This document shows positions 47,197-58,511 of a stretch of 64,000 nucleotides of DNA, piece after piece. The number at the start of each line of letters is the position of its first letter. The first letter of the stretch is position 1. Position numbers and translations under genes: made by a program. Under the pieces are notes generated by a model. The model made no database searches and was not told where the DNA came from. It worked only from the letters and a program-made list of their open reading frames with translations. The stretch is from assembly GCA_036971615.1 (NCBI GenBank), contig JAYKKR010000009.1, positions 620,001 through 684,000 of the forward strand, read 5' to 3'. The DNA comes from Amyloporia xantha. Its lineage: Eukaryota; Basidiomycota; Agaricomycetes; Polyporales; Adustoporiaceae.

Positions 47197-47849
47197 GCAG
47201 TTCTCGTTCTCGCCTCTGCCTGTTGCAAACTCGCTTAGTCCTCCCAGTGTCCTGTCGACAAGTTCCCCGACTGGCAAAGGCACCAATGTGTTGCTCATTG
47301 TCCAGGCTTCTGTAACGAAATGGTGAGCATCGACTCAGTTCGGGCGACTCAACAGCACGTTCCGAGTAAATTGAAATAGATGGTACAGCCACAGACAAGA
47401 AGACAAGTACCCTTTGACTTGTACACCGAAGGTACGCACAGCATATCCTAAAGCTTCCGAACCACTATCACTTACTAGTATATGGACCTCCGCGTCTCCT
47501 CAACAGGTTCCACACGAGGCATCTAGAAGCACTGGCAGGCCTCTCGTCCACAGGCAGAATTCGCGCACCAGCAGAGTTCATGATCATATCTAATGCGGTT
47601 CAACAACATCGCGCCATCTCTCTTTCGTCCCGTCCTTTTGCTGCTGAAGTGCTATTGTGGTGGACAGAAAGATCCAGCAAGACTTCGCCTGCGCGCCCAT
47701 CGTGGCACATTCCGCGAGCTGCGCCTACTGACTGTATTGACTCTCGGCGCGTTAGCTGTGAAGCTGCGCATCCGTCATGGGTAATCGCTGACCCATGTTC
47801 AGCGTCGAATGGCAGTACTGGACGTCGAATGAGCGTCCTAGTGTTATAG
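47197..47849 (+). pseudogene. Degraded plus-strand gene block, unit B
   Basis: Over 95 percent similar by eye to the unit A block. The first segment is broken by TAG where A has CAG, which argues against function. The later segment (HLEALAGLSSTGRIRAPAEF onward) stays open to 47849. Confidence 0.35.
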
Positions 47850-48357
47850 ACGTCCCTCTAAGAAGGTCCTAAATTACTTCGCAGCATGCGTGTCGATGGC
47901 ACGCACAGCTCTGACTGAGCAGCTTCAAGAAATCGCACGGATTTAGCCAGTCTGGTATCTCATAGCCACCGAGCGCTGAGAAGCGCTACAAGGTTTTCGT
48001 ACTCCCTGATACGACGATAGGCAGGAACGGTATGCCGTATGTCAAAGTACGGGATCTCACATTATCTGGCACAGGTCCAGAATGCCCAGCCATAACATCT
48101 CGCTTTCCGGAGCTTCGCTCCCAGGATGACTGCTTCGGGCAAGCGTCCTAATTTCAAAGCGTGTAAGATGTGTCTTCCGTGTCATTCACATACGACTCTT
48201 GGCTAGATCTGTGTCTACTCCGTGGCCCGTCTATGAAGGAGACAAGTGGACGGCCCAACTGTTTTCTATGGCACACCGAGAGTTTTCCAGACGATCGAGA
48301 CCGCAGCCCCACGTAACCTGTCGATATATACAATGTCTGTCATGGTCGGTCGTTCCC
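47850..48357. other. 3' part of unit B and joint with the inserted fragment
   Basis: Matches 43287-43746 of unit A up to the diverged motif at 48261-48306. After about 50 bases of spacer the duplicate of the 59-kb gene begins at 48358. Confidence 0.55.
48261..48306. repeat. Diverged copy of the recurrent motif at the end of unit B
   Basis: GTTTTCTATGGCACACCGAG leads into AGTTTTCCAGACGATC. It occupies the same place as 43701-43746 in unit A. Confidence 0.5.
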
Positions 48358-49278
48358 AAGGCCATCTTCCTCCTCACCACTCACGACGACCAAGACGGGG
48401 CGGCGCGCAGAAGCAAGTCCGGGCGACCTGTCTTTCCCTTCGTTCTCGAAAGGTGAGTTGCACTTGGCCATCTCGATCCTCACGTTCAACTCTCCTTCTC
48501 CCAGCACCGTCCTCTGCCATCTGCATCACCTTGTCCCTGCGTCAAGCAGGGTGATTTGTCTCTAACACGTCGCTCCTTACATCCAACCGTTCTGTCCTTC
48601 GTTCAACATGCGAATCTCATACAAGCACCTGAGGAAGCGCTCTCCTGATGATTCTCCAACCACAAGTATCTCCGGCATTGGGGCCGCTTCCACGATGGCT
48701 CCCGACGTGTCGTTGGAAAGCACTGGCCTTGTCACAAACACCCGTTCCGTCCCCGGTGCTGCCGCTACTCCGCTTACCTACTCTATAGCCCTTAGCGCAG
48801 TGCCCACAATCACTTCCTCGGCGATCTCCCTGGCGTCCTCTTCAGCATCAGCGTCAGCATCTGCTTCTCCTGCTGCTGATGTCTCCACCTCTACTGTGCC
48901 CCTCGGGACGGTCATCGGTGCATGCATTGGCGCATTCGCCGGTCTTATTTAGTCATCCTCCTGTTCTACCTGTACTCGAAACGCAGCGTCGGCGCCGCGG
49001 CACGGGACAATAGAGGAGCGCGGGGCGAGAACTGGAAGAAGCTAGGCGAGGGTGAAGACGCTGTGCCGACCTCACCGTCAAAGGACAGCTCGCGGGAGAT
49101 GGAAGAGCAGAACCGGCCACTGTTCAAAAAGTCGTCTCCGAGCATCCGCACCTTCCGCACCAAGTTCTCGGACGATGACCACGGATTCGGCCTGCCGCCG
49201 TTCGAATTCTCCAAGTACCACCCGAATCTCGCGCAGGAGCTCGCGCTCGAGAAGCCGACGCGACCGTTTGCCGGTGCC
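48358..49278 (+). pseudogene. Truncated, frameshifted duplicate of the membrane-protein gene at 59331
   Basis: These 921 bases match 59081-60002 almost base for base, covering 250 bases of 5' flank and about 223 codons from ATG 48608. One base is missing inside the transmembrane segment (TTATTTAG for TTATTCTAG), which creates a stop at 48950-48952. The copy ends abruptly after GCCGGTGCC, where the parent continues for 230 more codons. The 5' flank is intact, so it could be transcribed, but the product would be a 114-residue stub without a full membrane span. Confidence 0.9.
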
Positions 49279-50289
49279 ACTCCTCTAGCTAATACAAAGA
49301 CAGATGGCTATGAATAGGCTCTAGATCTATCTAAATCGAAAGCTTTCGGAGGCTTCAGCTTTGCCGTCCGACTCCTCCGAGTCGCAAGTACTACACGGCG
49401 ATCGCATCCGGTAGAGGTGCGCGCGCATGGTCGATTCAATGAGGTTTTCCCACTACCCATGGACGTCGGCGGCCAAGCCGGCCGTGGAAAGCACGATTCC
49501 TGGTGCGGAAGATGAAGGCTCGCCCTATAGACCATATCAACTTGAAGAGTGATCCGTCATCATCACCGTTCCCGGTAAGTCGAACACCTTTAGACAACTG
49601 ACAAGAGGTACGTATATTCACCCGCGTCCGAGTTCGACAGCGCTTGCAGCGTCAGCTGAGGACTTGCCGGGCTGCGACCGCCGACTGGAGCGTTCGCACT
49701 GGCATGTCCCTCGCTTGTACAGGCCTTGTTTCTTGTCTGTCAATTTCACGGCGTCAGATCAATGATCGAAGTAGTAGTCCATCGTGAACAATAGAAATGT
49801 AGACAAAATAGCAAAGCAGCCCGCAGAGCGACGTGACGCTGGTATGGACGTTGGAAACCAGTATTGTATGTAAAACGCTGGGGCCGTCGAGATAGTTACA
49901 ATGATGCACCGTCCGGTCGTGTCGTCGTCGGAACTTCCGTAAGTGAAGAAGAAATGTACGATAGAACCGTCATGACCACCAGATCGTTCGCATCCCGTGT
50001 TACAAGCCGGTATATGTTCGCCGGAAGATGATGACATCGCGACACATTGTGACGGGCCACAGGTCGCGACATGTTGAGAGGAAGTGCCGCTCCCGGCCTC
50101 GTGGCGGACCCTGCGTTGACGTACCACACGAACGAAGGGCTGGATTGGATGCTGCGGCGCGTATCTGGTCGCCGACGGTTCAGTGGGACTCGACATGGCA
50201 TGCATAAGATAGAATAGCCGAGGAAGCGCAGACACGGAGAGCGTAACGTGAAAGACAATTGATACAGTCTGTTGTCACCATTTGCAGCG
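49279..50289. other. Joint sequence and left part of unit C
   Basis: It begins with about 30 bases that include a 23-base exact match to the ABC transporter gene (49288-49310 = 37870-37892). From about 49313 it is the unit C counterpart of 44150 onward, including the conserved small minus ORF ending at 49759. Confidence 0.6.
49759..50235 (-). CDS. Conserved small ORF of repeat unit C (hypothetical)
   Basis: The longest version of this frame, 158 codons from an ATG giving MSALPRLFYLMHAMSSPTEP to TMDYYFDH. The C-terminal hydrophobic stretch (GCFAILSTFLLF) suggests membrane association. It sits just downstream of the F-box gene on the same strand, as in A and B. Function unknown. Confidence 0.38.
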   Translation of the reverse strand: MSALPRLFYLMHAMSSPTEPSATRYAPQHPIQPFVRVVRQRRVRHEAGSGTSSQHVATCGPSQCVAMSSSSGEHIPACNTGCERSGGHDGSIVHFFFTYGSSDDDTTGRCIIVTISTAPAFYIQYWFPTSIPASRRSAGCFAILSTFLLFTMDYYFDH

Positions 50290-52095
50290 TCAATAGTCCC
50301 GCAAAGTGATACTGTATGGCGTGAGATTCAAGGGTAGGCCAAACATCAGTGAATCAACGCAGCTACAGCAGAAGACAAACACACCTCAGGATACCTCGCT
50401 TGTGTAATGTGGGCATCTGAGACTGCATCAGTGTTGCCCATAGAGCCTTGGCTTCGCCATCAGCACGCCAAGCCTCTCGGCCACAAGAGACACGAATGTC
50501 AACTTTTGTGAGCTTGTCAAATACAGGGCGGGTCAAGATGTGTTCCAGCTGAGACCAACAGCCAATGGGGGACAGCCTCATCAGGATTGCAATAAGCTCC
50601 TCAGGTCCGTTGATTGTCATGGAATGAATATCGAGCCCTATGGTGATCTCTTGCATAACTTTGGAGGTGAGCTGAGAGAGAAGCTGTGCTACCCAGCCAG
50701 CATTGAAATCTGCATTGTTGATACGTATGAAGAGCTTCAATTTTGTGAGCTCTGCATTATGAGAAATGTTGATCGGATAATCTGGGAATATGAATGAGAC
50801 AGCTGCGAGGATTGAGCAAGGAGTAGTGTGGCTTACCGCGGGACCAAAGGTCCAGGGTCAACTCTCGGAGTGAAGCACCGGCTGACTGCATGAGGCGTTG
50901 GATATTTCCCGACAGAAGGTCTCCAGGGTATAAAGGACGGCTATCGGAATCGTAGTATTCGTCGCCCAGGCGCAAGCGAGTGAGCCTTGCAGAGATGTCA
51001 GTAGACACGAAGAAGAGTGTGATGTCGTCGATCGAAGGTCTGTCCAGTCTGTAGAAGGAGACTTCCGAGAGCTTCGTCGCATCAGCACATCGCGAAAATA
51101 CAGCAGAGTTGAAATGATGCGTCTCGAAGCGCAAGCTGCGGCAGAAGAGCCTCTCCAGGGCGGGGAGGGCGCAGACCAGCCGTCCGAATGTGGCAATCGA
51201 AGGGAACGTGACGTCATCGAGATCGAGGTCTGTGATCCCGGTGAACGTGGACAGATTGTCGAAGAGGTCCGGCGGGATGTCTCCCACTCGCCACTCTGCA
51301 TCCGAGATGGAAAGGTACGTCGTCCCTGTCCACCTTCCGCCCAGCATCGCTGCGAATGTGCCCAGGTGTGCGATGCCCCTGCCCTCGATAAACACGATCC
51401 TTGGTCCTCTCCAGCTACTTTTCATTATCCCTATCCGCGCCACCGCCTTCTGTCCCGAAAAAGTAACCCCACTTTCACTGTACTCTGACGGCACGTACTT
51501 GCTAGCTCTCTCGTACCACACGTCTCCAGAGTATGCCTCACGGTACGCCAGCAGTGCATCCAGGTCATATCGCAAGTAGGAAACGATGTGGTCCCAAAGT
51601 TCGGGTGGAAGATATCGACGCTGTAGAAGGAATTCCACACCGGTGAGCTGCATTCAATAGGCTCTCGGTAAATCCACTTGCCTCCCTAGCCTCTCTTGCC
51701 TCCCTTGCCCATGCCTCCCTTTCCCAATCTGAGTAAAAATAGTCGTTGGTGGCATCATAGGTGTTATCCTTATCCTCATTGTCCGCGTGATTTCCAACGT
51801 CCTCGTCGCCATCCTCCTCCTGTTGTTGCTGCCTGAGACTCAGATCCGTGGACTCATCAGTGGTGCCCTGCATCGCTGGTCTCTTGATCATATCGGTGTT
51901 AGACGGAATAGCCACGACGAGTAAGCCTGTGTCCTGCTCGTGTCCGTGCGAGGGTATCAGGTTGCTGATTATCGTGCTGTCGCATAGACCGCTCTCAATC
52001 GGATCTCGACTAGAGCCCGCAGGCTCGCTGTGATCCATAGGTGCAGGGCAGAGCTTGATGCGGTAGTCAGAGGAGACGGCGACTGGAGATATCAT
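50290..52095 (-). CDS. F-box protein gene, unit C
   Basis: Predicted SCF substrate receptor. Main exon 51653-50837 starts MQLTGVEFLLQ with RRYLPPELWDHIVSYLRYD. It has the intact G|AG junction into ELTKLKLFIRINNADFNAGW and ends with ITLRDY at 50290. Protein sequence is close to A and B. Differences cluster in the leucine-rich part (for example GDEYYDSDSRPLYPGDLLSG), as expected for a substrate-recognition surface. The acidic 176-codon frame at 52095-51565 overlaps the F-box frame as in the other units. Whether it is the real N terminus or a separate upstream ORF is open. Confidence 0.65.
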
Positions 52096-52118
52096 GAGGG
52101 CAAGTGAGCAGTCTTGAC

Positions 52119-52164
52119 GTTTCCTATGGTACAGTGAGAGTTTCCAGCCGGTGAGACAGCCGCC
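52119..52164. promoter_or_regulatory. Recurrent about 46-bp motif upstream of F-box gene C
   Basis: Same motif and position as in A and B, followed by CCCTATATACCCC. Confidence 0.45.
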
Positions 52165-52283
52165 CTATATACCCCGGTGAATATATAGCATCCCCATAAT
52201 TGGCCACAGTCTCATGGCGGTGTCCCGGGACACATAGCATTCATTTCAGTTCCCCATACATGTGGACGGCGTGGTTCAGCAGT

Positions 52284-52926
52284 TCTTGTTCTCGCCTCTG
52301 CCTGTTGCAAACTCGCTTAGTCCTCCCAGTGTCCTGTCGACAAGTTCCCCGACTGGCAAAGGCACCAATGCGTTGCTCATTGTCCAGGCTTCTGTAACGA
52401 AATGGTGAGCATCGACTCAGTTCAGGCAACTCAACAGCCTCCGAGTAAAGAAATAGATGGTACAGCCACAGAGAAGAAGACAAGCCCCCTTCGACTTGTA
52501 CACCGAAGGTATGCACAGCATATCCTAAAGCTTCCGAACTACTATCACTTACTAGTATATGGACCTCCGCGTCTCCTCAACAGGTTCCACACGAGGCATC
52601 TAGAAGCACTGGCAGGCCTCTCGTCCACAGGCAGAATTCGCGCACCAGCAGAGTTCATGATCATATCTAATGCGGTTCAACAGCATCGCGCCATCTCTCT
52701 TTCGTCCCGTCTTTTTGCTGCTGAAGTGCTATTGTGGTGGACGGAAAGATCCAGCAAGACTTCCACTGCGCGCCCATCGTGGCACATTCTGCGAGCTGCG
52801 CTTACTGGCTGTATCGACTCTCGGCGCATTAGCTGTGAAGCTGCGCATCCGTCATGGGTAATCGCTGACCGATGTTCAGCGTCGAATGGCAGTACTGGAC
52901 GTCGACTGAGCGTCCTAGTGTTATAG
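52284..52926 (+). pseudogene. Degraded plus-strand gene block, unit C
   Basis: Counterpart of the blocks in A and B with the same TAG as B in the first segment. A small deletion (AAAGAAATAG for AAATTGAAATAG) lies in the presumed intron. The frame stays open to 52926. Confidence 0.35.
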
Positions 52927-53209
52927 ACGTCCCTCTCAGAAGGTCCCAAATTACTTCGCAGCATGCGTGTCGATGGCACGCACAGCTCTGACTGAGCAGC
53001 TTCAAATAATCGCACGGATTTAGCAAGTCTGGCATCTCATAGCCACCGAGCCCTGAGAAGCGCTACAAGGTTCTCGTACCCCTGATACGACGATAGGCAG
53101 GAACGGTATGCCTCATGTTAAAGTACAGTATCTCACATTATCTGGCACAGGTCCAGAATGTCCAGCCACAACATCTCGCTTTTCGGAGCTTCTCTCCCAG
53201 GACCACTGT

Positions 53210-53815
53210 CTGTCGTGAATCACAGCCTTATGGCAGGGCCCTCAGATGCATAGTGTTCATTTCGATTCTCCAGTACACGTGTGATGGTACCGAGCGTCCC
53301 TCATTATCGCCTCTGCCCATTGCAAAGTCATTCTGTCTTCCCAGCGACCCGTCAACACGTTCTATGACTCGTGAGACGTCAGCGCTTTGCTCTTTCTTCA
53401 GGCTTCTTTGGCGAAATAGTGAGTGTCAACCACGTTTCGGGTGTTTTCAGAGCTGTATTCCGAATATATAGAAACAGCAATACAGCCCCGGAGGAGACGT
53501 CAAATATCCCTCGATGTGTACATCGAAAGAATGCACGGCCTGTTGCAAAGCTTCCAGAAGGCTGTCACTTAATTGACGTATGCATCTCATCAGGGTCCCA
53601 TGAGGCATGAGGCTCTCTGGGGCGCTGGAAAGCCTCCTTGTGACCCTAGCGGAATCCGCGCACTAACAGAGGTCATGATTGTATCTGATGCAGTTCAAGG
53701 ACACCGTGCGATCTTTTCTTCGCTCCTTCCCTTCGCCTCTGAAGTGTTATCGTCGTGGGTGGAAGATTTATCACAACTTCGGCTGTGCACCCATCCCTCC
53801 ATACTGACTATGTAA
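53210..53815 (+). repeat. Decayed fourth partial repeat unit
   Basis: Aligns with 52196-52840 of unit C at much lower identity. Anchors are CATAGTGTTCATTTCGATTC, CGCCTCTGCCCATTGCAAA, TTCAGGCTTCTTTGGCGAAAT and TTCTGATGCAGTTCAAGG-like blocks. It covers only the plus-strand gene block. It lacks the extra A seen in A-C near the GGAAAGATCC site, so it preserves the older reading frame. Confidence 0.65.
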
Positions 53816-54734
53816 AGCGATGTGTTAACTGTCAAATTCACGATCTCGGATGCTAAGATGTTTCTCATCTTGCATACTTCATATAGCAGCCCTTTTGTTC
53901 TGAAGCTTTGTCGTAATATATACAGATTCCGAGTGCAACCAAACTACATGCTAAGGTATTGTAATCCGAGTTGCGTCTCTAACAGGACGATTATTTATAT
54001 GAGGAAGAGGACGGAGAGCCTGAGGACGGAGAGGGAGAGGATGATGATGATGATGAGCCTGCGGACGAAGAATAGGAGCTTCGAAATGAAGAGGTCTGAG
54101 GAGAGGATGAAGACAAAGACGACTCAATTGAACATCAATGCGAAACCTCATTGGAGACTCAGACTGCTGTCGTGTACGTGTAATGTTGTGCTAAGGTAAG
54201 GGGTAACGGACGACTCTTCTACATCCGTACATATGTGATTGGAATGCTTTGTGAATAATCCTCAATTCATTCCGATCCACCAGAAATATCGATCGTTCGC
54301 ATCTACAGTCTTCTCTACATAAGCATCCTGACACATTGTCGCATGGACGGTGTGCAAATTGTTTATCGACACAAAATGTCTCGCGCACCTAGCGGGAATG
54401 GGCCACCATTTCAATGTGGTGATTATAAATTCGGTACTCTTGTACTCGACGTAAAGGCTAAAGCTGCTGCGTCTCCACGAACCATGTATAGATACGTATA
54501 AGTTATTTTTACGTTACAATAAATATGTGACATCTTTGACATCCCCAAACCTCTGTACGCACTCGCTCTTCGATATATAGATCTATAATACAAATGTAAA
54601 TAAGTAATGCGAGATTATCGGAAACTGTAAGGAAGCTGAGCGGCGTGCATGCCCTCATAGCTTCCTTCAAGTACAGTGCACGCGCTTGAATAGCGTAGCA
54701 TGGGAGGAGGAAATCAATCCATGGAATAGCCAAT
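53816..54734. other. Intergenic region with an orphan acidic reading frame
   Basis: At about 53983-54075 a frame preceded by an acceptor-like TCTAACAG reads GACGATTATTTATATGAGGA onward as a run of Asp and Glu, ending PADEE and a stop. It looks like a last exon, but I find no upstream exons. The rest is AT-rich, with nothing recognised. Confidence 0.3.
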
Positions 54735-57700
54735 TTAGCGCTTGTCTGAATCTGCCGATAAGAAAACTTGTCTCAGCTCATCGCAGGACGCGACTAATAT
54801 GACTAAGGCACACACCTCTATATTTCCCCCTCCTCGAGCTGGCCTTCGGTGGCTTAGCGAACGGCGTATCGTCCCTTTGACCACGACCAGCCTTGCTCGA
54901 CGAACCGCCCGTCTCACCGTTTTGATACTTCGGCTGCACAGGAACGTTGGCAGGAATCACTCCAGACCCAGTAGGCAGCGGCCCAAACAAGATCGCGCCC
55001 TCAGAGAGGTCCAAGTTCGACGCATGCATCATTATCGACGACCCATCCTCGATATCCGCAGCTATCCAACTCGGCGTCTCACACCTGTCCAGAATCGGGA
55101 CAGGGTCGAAGGGCGTCCCTTGGAGGCCAGGCACCGCGACATTGGCGGGAGAACCGGCGTCATCGCGTCTTTTGCCAGTGCCCAGCCGCACCTCCGCCAG
55201 CTGTCGAGAGAGCTGCTCTGCAAGCATACGATAGCGTTCCGCCTTCTTAGCCTGAATAGGCGAGGCCGAGCGTTCCTTCTTCTCTTCCGCCGCCTTGCGC
55301 TCCAGAGAGGCTATCGTCTGCGTCAGCATTGCTATCCTTTCCTCCAGTTCGCTGACTTGTCCCTCGTGTTCGCTCTTCGCTTCCTCGAGCTTGGCTCGCA
55401 TCTGCTCCAGCTCCATGTACGACGCGCACTTCTGTTCCGTGATAGTCACGACCCGACTCTTGAGGCGATCGTTCTTGTTCTCGAGCTCCTTGACGTGCTC
55501 TGCGTTGCGGCTTTGAATATCGCGCATGAGTTCCTCGGTGTTGTTCAACGCGTCATCCGCGATGCCCTTCGACACCAGGTACGAGACACGCTGTGCTTTC
55601 AAGCTTCGGATGGTGAGCGCGTTGTCCTGGATCTGGCGGTTGCATTCCTTGACCTGTTCTTCGTAGTTTCGAGTCTGACGCTTGCCCCGAGCACGTGCCA
55701 AGGACAGCTGTGCTTCCAATTCGCCCACTTGCGCTTGGAGAGCGGACTTGGTAAGTTGGTCCTCCTTGCGTTGGCGATCCACATTACTCTGGAGATCGTC
55801 GAGCTGCACCCCCAACTGCTCCCGGGATCGCGTCAGCGCAACCACTTGTTCGTCACTCTTCTTCAACTTGGCATTGAGTACGCTGATCTCTGCTGCGGGA
55901 AGTCGACCATCGGAATCGATGTCCTCAACGTCATCGTCGCCCCACACATCCTTCGGGGTAGCCTTTGGAAGAAGACCGGCGTCTTCCAAGAGGTCATTCC
56001 ATTCTTTGAAGGATTGCTTCGTGAGGTCTGTGTCCGACTCTGTTGCAGCACCCTTGCAACAAAAACACGTACATAAGATTTCATAAGATGAGAGAATGGT
56101 GGATCTTTGCACTCACGTCCTCGATGTCCGTCGCCTCGTCCTCGTGTTGCACGCCGACATCTATCTGCCCGCAGGCCCGATCCGCTCGGTCTGCAGTCTT
56201 ACGAAGAATGTGGATTTCTTCATCCTGCACAGCTGCACGATCCTTCCAAGCTTGCGCATCTTCTTCCAGGGAGCGAATACGCGCCTCCAGTTCGACTTTC
56301 TGCACTGTCTTCGTGGTCTGAGCGAAAGCCAGCTCGCACTCGACTTTGTCAAGTTCCTCGCGACAAGCTTCAAGTGAGCGAGAGGAATGCGTAATGAGCG
56401 CCTGGTGCTGTGCTGCCTTGGCCTATAACATCTGTCGTCAGTGATGCGTCGAACATCTATTCGAGGATGGACCCACCTCAAGCTGTGAGATGACAGACTG
56501 AAGACGCTCGACTGTGGCCCCGTACTCTTGCGCACGCTGCGAGTCATTGTCCTCGAGCTTTGCTCTGAGTTCCTTTACGAGATCCTGAAGGAGTCGTGAA
56601 TCGGTATATCAAGTAAGCATAGACAGAGTGAGATTCTTACCTCGAGCGTCGACTTGTCACTCGTCAAACGGCCAACCTTCGCCTCATAGCTGTCCGCAAG
56701 GGTCTTCAGGCGTCCTTCGAGCTCCACCAGTCGATACTTGTCCTCGTCCTCTGGACGAGCGGAATCGATACCGGCTTCGAGATCGAGGGTCGGATCGCTT
56801 TGCTTTGGAGGAGACGTCCCCAGCTGCTGCCCGCCGCGTTCCTGGATGCATGTCCCACGTTCGTCGAGGCCCGCCTCGAGAGCGTGTACACGAGCTTCCA
56901 GTTCCTTCACGCGTCGATCCTTGACCCCATCTTCCAGACGAGAGGCGCCGACCTCCCGTTTGAGCACAGCGATCGTGCGCTCGAGGTCGTAGGACCCCTT
57001 CTGCGACACTGCAAGCTGCTCTGACAGCTCGCGGATCATCGCGTCTTGCTCTCTGATGCGAGAAGCAGCCGCGCCCATGCCAGATGAGACGCTGCCTTCC
57101 TTGTCGCTGCAGGCAGAAACAAGAGTGGTATCGCCGCAGACAGCAGACTCTGATCCATGAGCAGGGTCGACAGTGTGGGTGGTGTTGACGAGCGCGGTGA
57201 TCTTCGCGATGGCGAGATCTTTGTCCAGACATTGATCTTCCACATTAGCGAGAGCATGAAGCGTCGTCTCCAACTGCCCAGAGAGCTTCGAAATTAGCGC
57301 GTCCCGTTGAAACAGCTCGGAAGCCACACCCGAAGCGGCAGGAAGTGACACTAGAGCCTTAGAGCAGCGGATAGACCCAGTGCTTGAACCCGGTAGAAAA
57401 CCAGCATCCTTGCCGCCAAAGTACTTCTCAAGACCGAACGGTTTTGTAGGGCTAGTACTCTCGTCGCACACCAAGGTCCTCGAGGACTGATCTTGCGAGA
57501 ACTCGGAGATGTTGCCCACAGAGACGTCGACGCTGTTCAGATATTCTTGGACGGAGGGAGATGACGGAGAACATTTGCTCTTCCCTTTGTCGAGGCGCTC
57601 GGTGATAGATTCTCCTACGGGCACGCTTTGCTCAGCCTCGAGCTCCAGGCAGCGGTCCAGAATGGCTTGATAATCTTCTCGAGATAGAACTTTCGGCGGT

Positions 57701-58511
57701 TTCTCCCGTTTACTGCCTGAATGCAATTTGGGAGCAGGAAGAGCACCTGTCGGGTCGACCTTGTCCAATTTCAGAATTTCTCCTATTAGGACCACCTGTT
57801 CGAGGGGTATCTGTGAGGCGGTTACGTGAGATACAGCACGACATGTAGTGAGATATAAAATCCTACCAGATCGGAATATGGCACATGGAAGGAATCATCG
57901 GCCGCCGTCGCACAGCGATAGTTACGGTAGCTGATTCCTAATCCTCGAAAAATGACATAGACGAGGAGCTCAAAGCCAAATCCATAAAACCCCAACAGGA
58001 GAGTCGATAGCGGAGTCGGTCTTGGCAAAGGGCCAAAAACGATTTCCAGCAGTTCCGTGACGTTGCAGACGATGCTGGCAGCACACAGACACAGGCTGAT
58101 CACCAGGAGCATGTGTGTCGTGGTACGCGACTTCTGAATGGAGGACACCAGCTTCAGGCAAGCGAGACACAAGGAAGGTGCCAGGAACAGTGAGTAGACC
58201 CAGTTACGATAAGACGATGGGACCAAATCGTACGAAATCAGATAATAGGAGGCAATCTGACTCGTATTGATTAGACATGCGCAGATTTTATGAAGTCGAC
58301 TTGAAGGGGAGAATGGTGCAAGGTCAAGTCGATAAGACAGCCACTTCCAGGCAAGGTGGGCAAGGCTTGCCAGAAGGATGAGCACTGGGCCAGCCAGCAT
58401 ATGAGAACCAAACACAGGCCGCAGGGCCACGGAGACGATATTACTATTAGAGTAAAATGGGAGCATGGTCATAAGAGGCGATGAACCGTTGAATATGAAG
58501 AAGAGAGACAT
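54735..58511 (-). CDS. Multi-pass membrane protein fused to a long coiled coil
   Basis: Unrecognised protein of 1165 residues. Exons (minus): 58511-57867, 57810-56641, 56584-56477, 56422-56117, 56052-54816 and 54766-54735; every junction is in phase. Residues 1-215 are hydrophobic, with about six membrane spans (for example MLAGPVLILLASLAHLAW, VYSLFLAPSLCLACLKLV, LLLGFYGFGFELLVYVIF). From about 390 to 1010 the chain is mostly heptad-rich coiled coil (RRVKELEARVHALEAGL, LNAKLKKSDEQVVALTRS, QVSELEERIAMLTQTIASLE). The C terminus is low-complexity and basic. Treating the two parts as separate genes needs a GTG start and ignores a good intron (57866-57811). Likely an organelle tether or scaffold, by inference only. 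Confidence 0.75.

Noticed and set aside
54742..56076. 444-codon plus-strand open frame
   Set aside because: Exact shadow of the coiled-coil exon on the other strand. The minus reading has clear heptads and in-phase introns.
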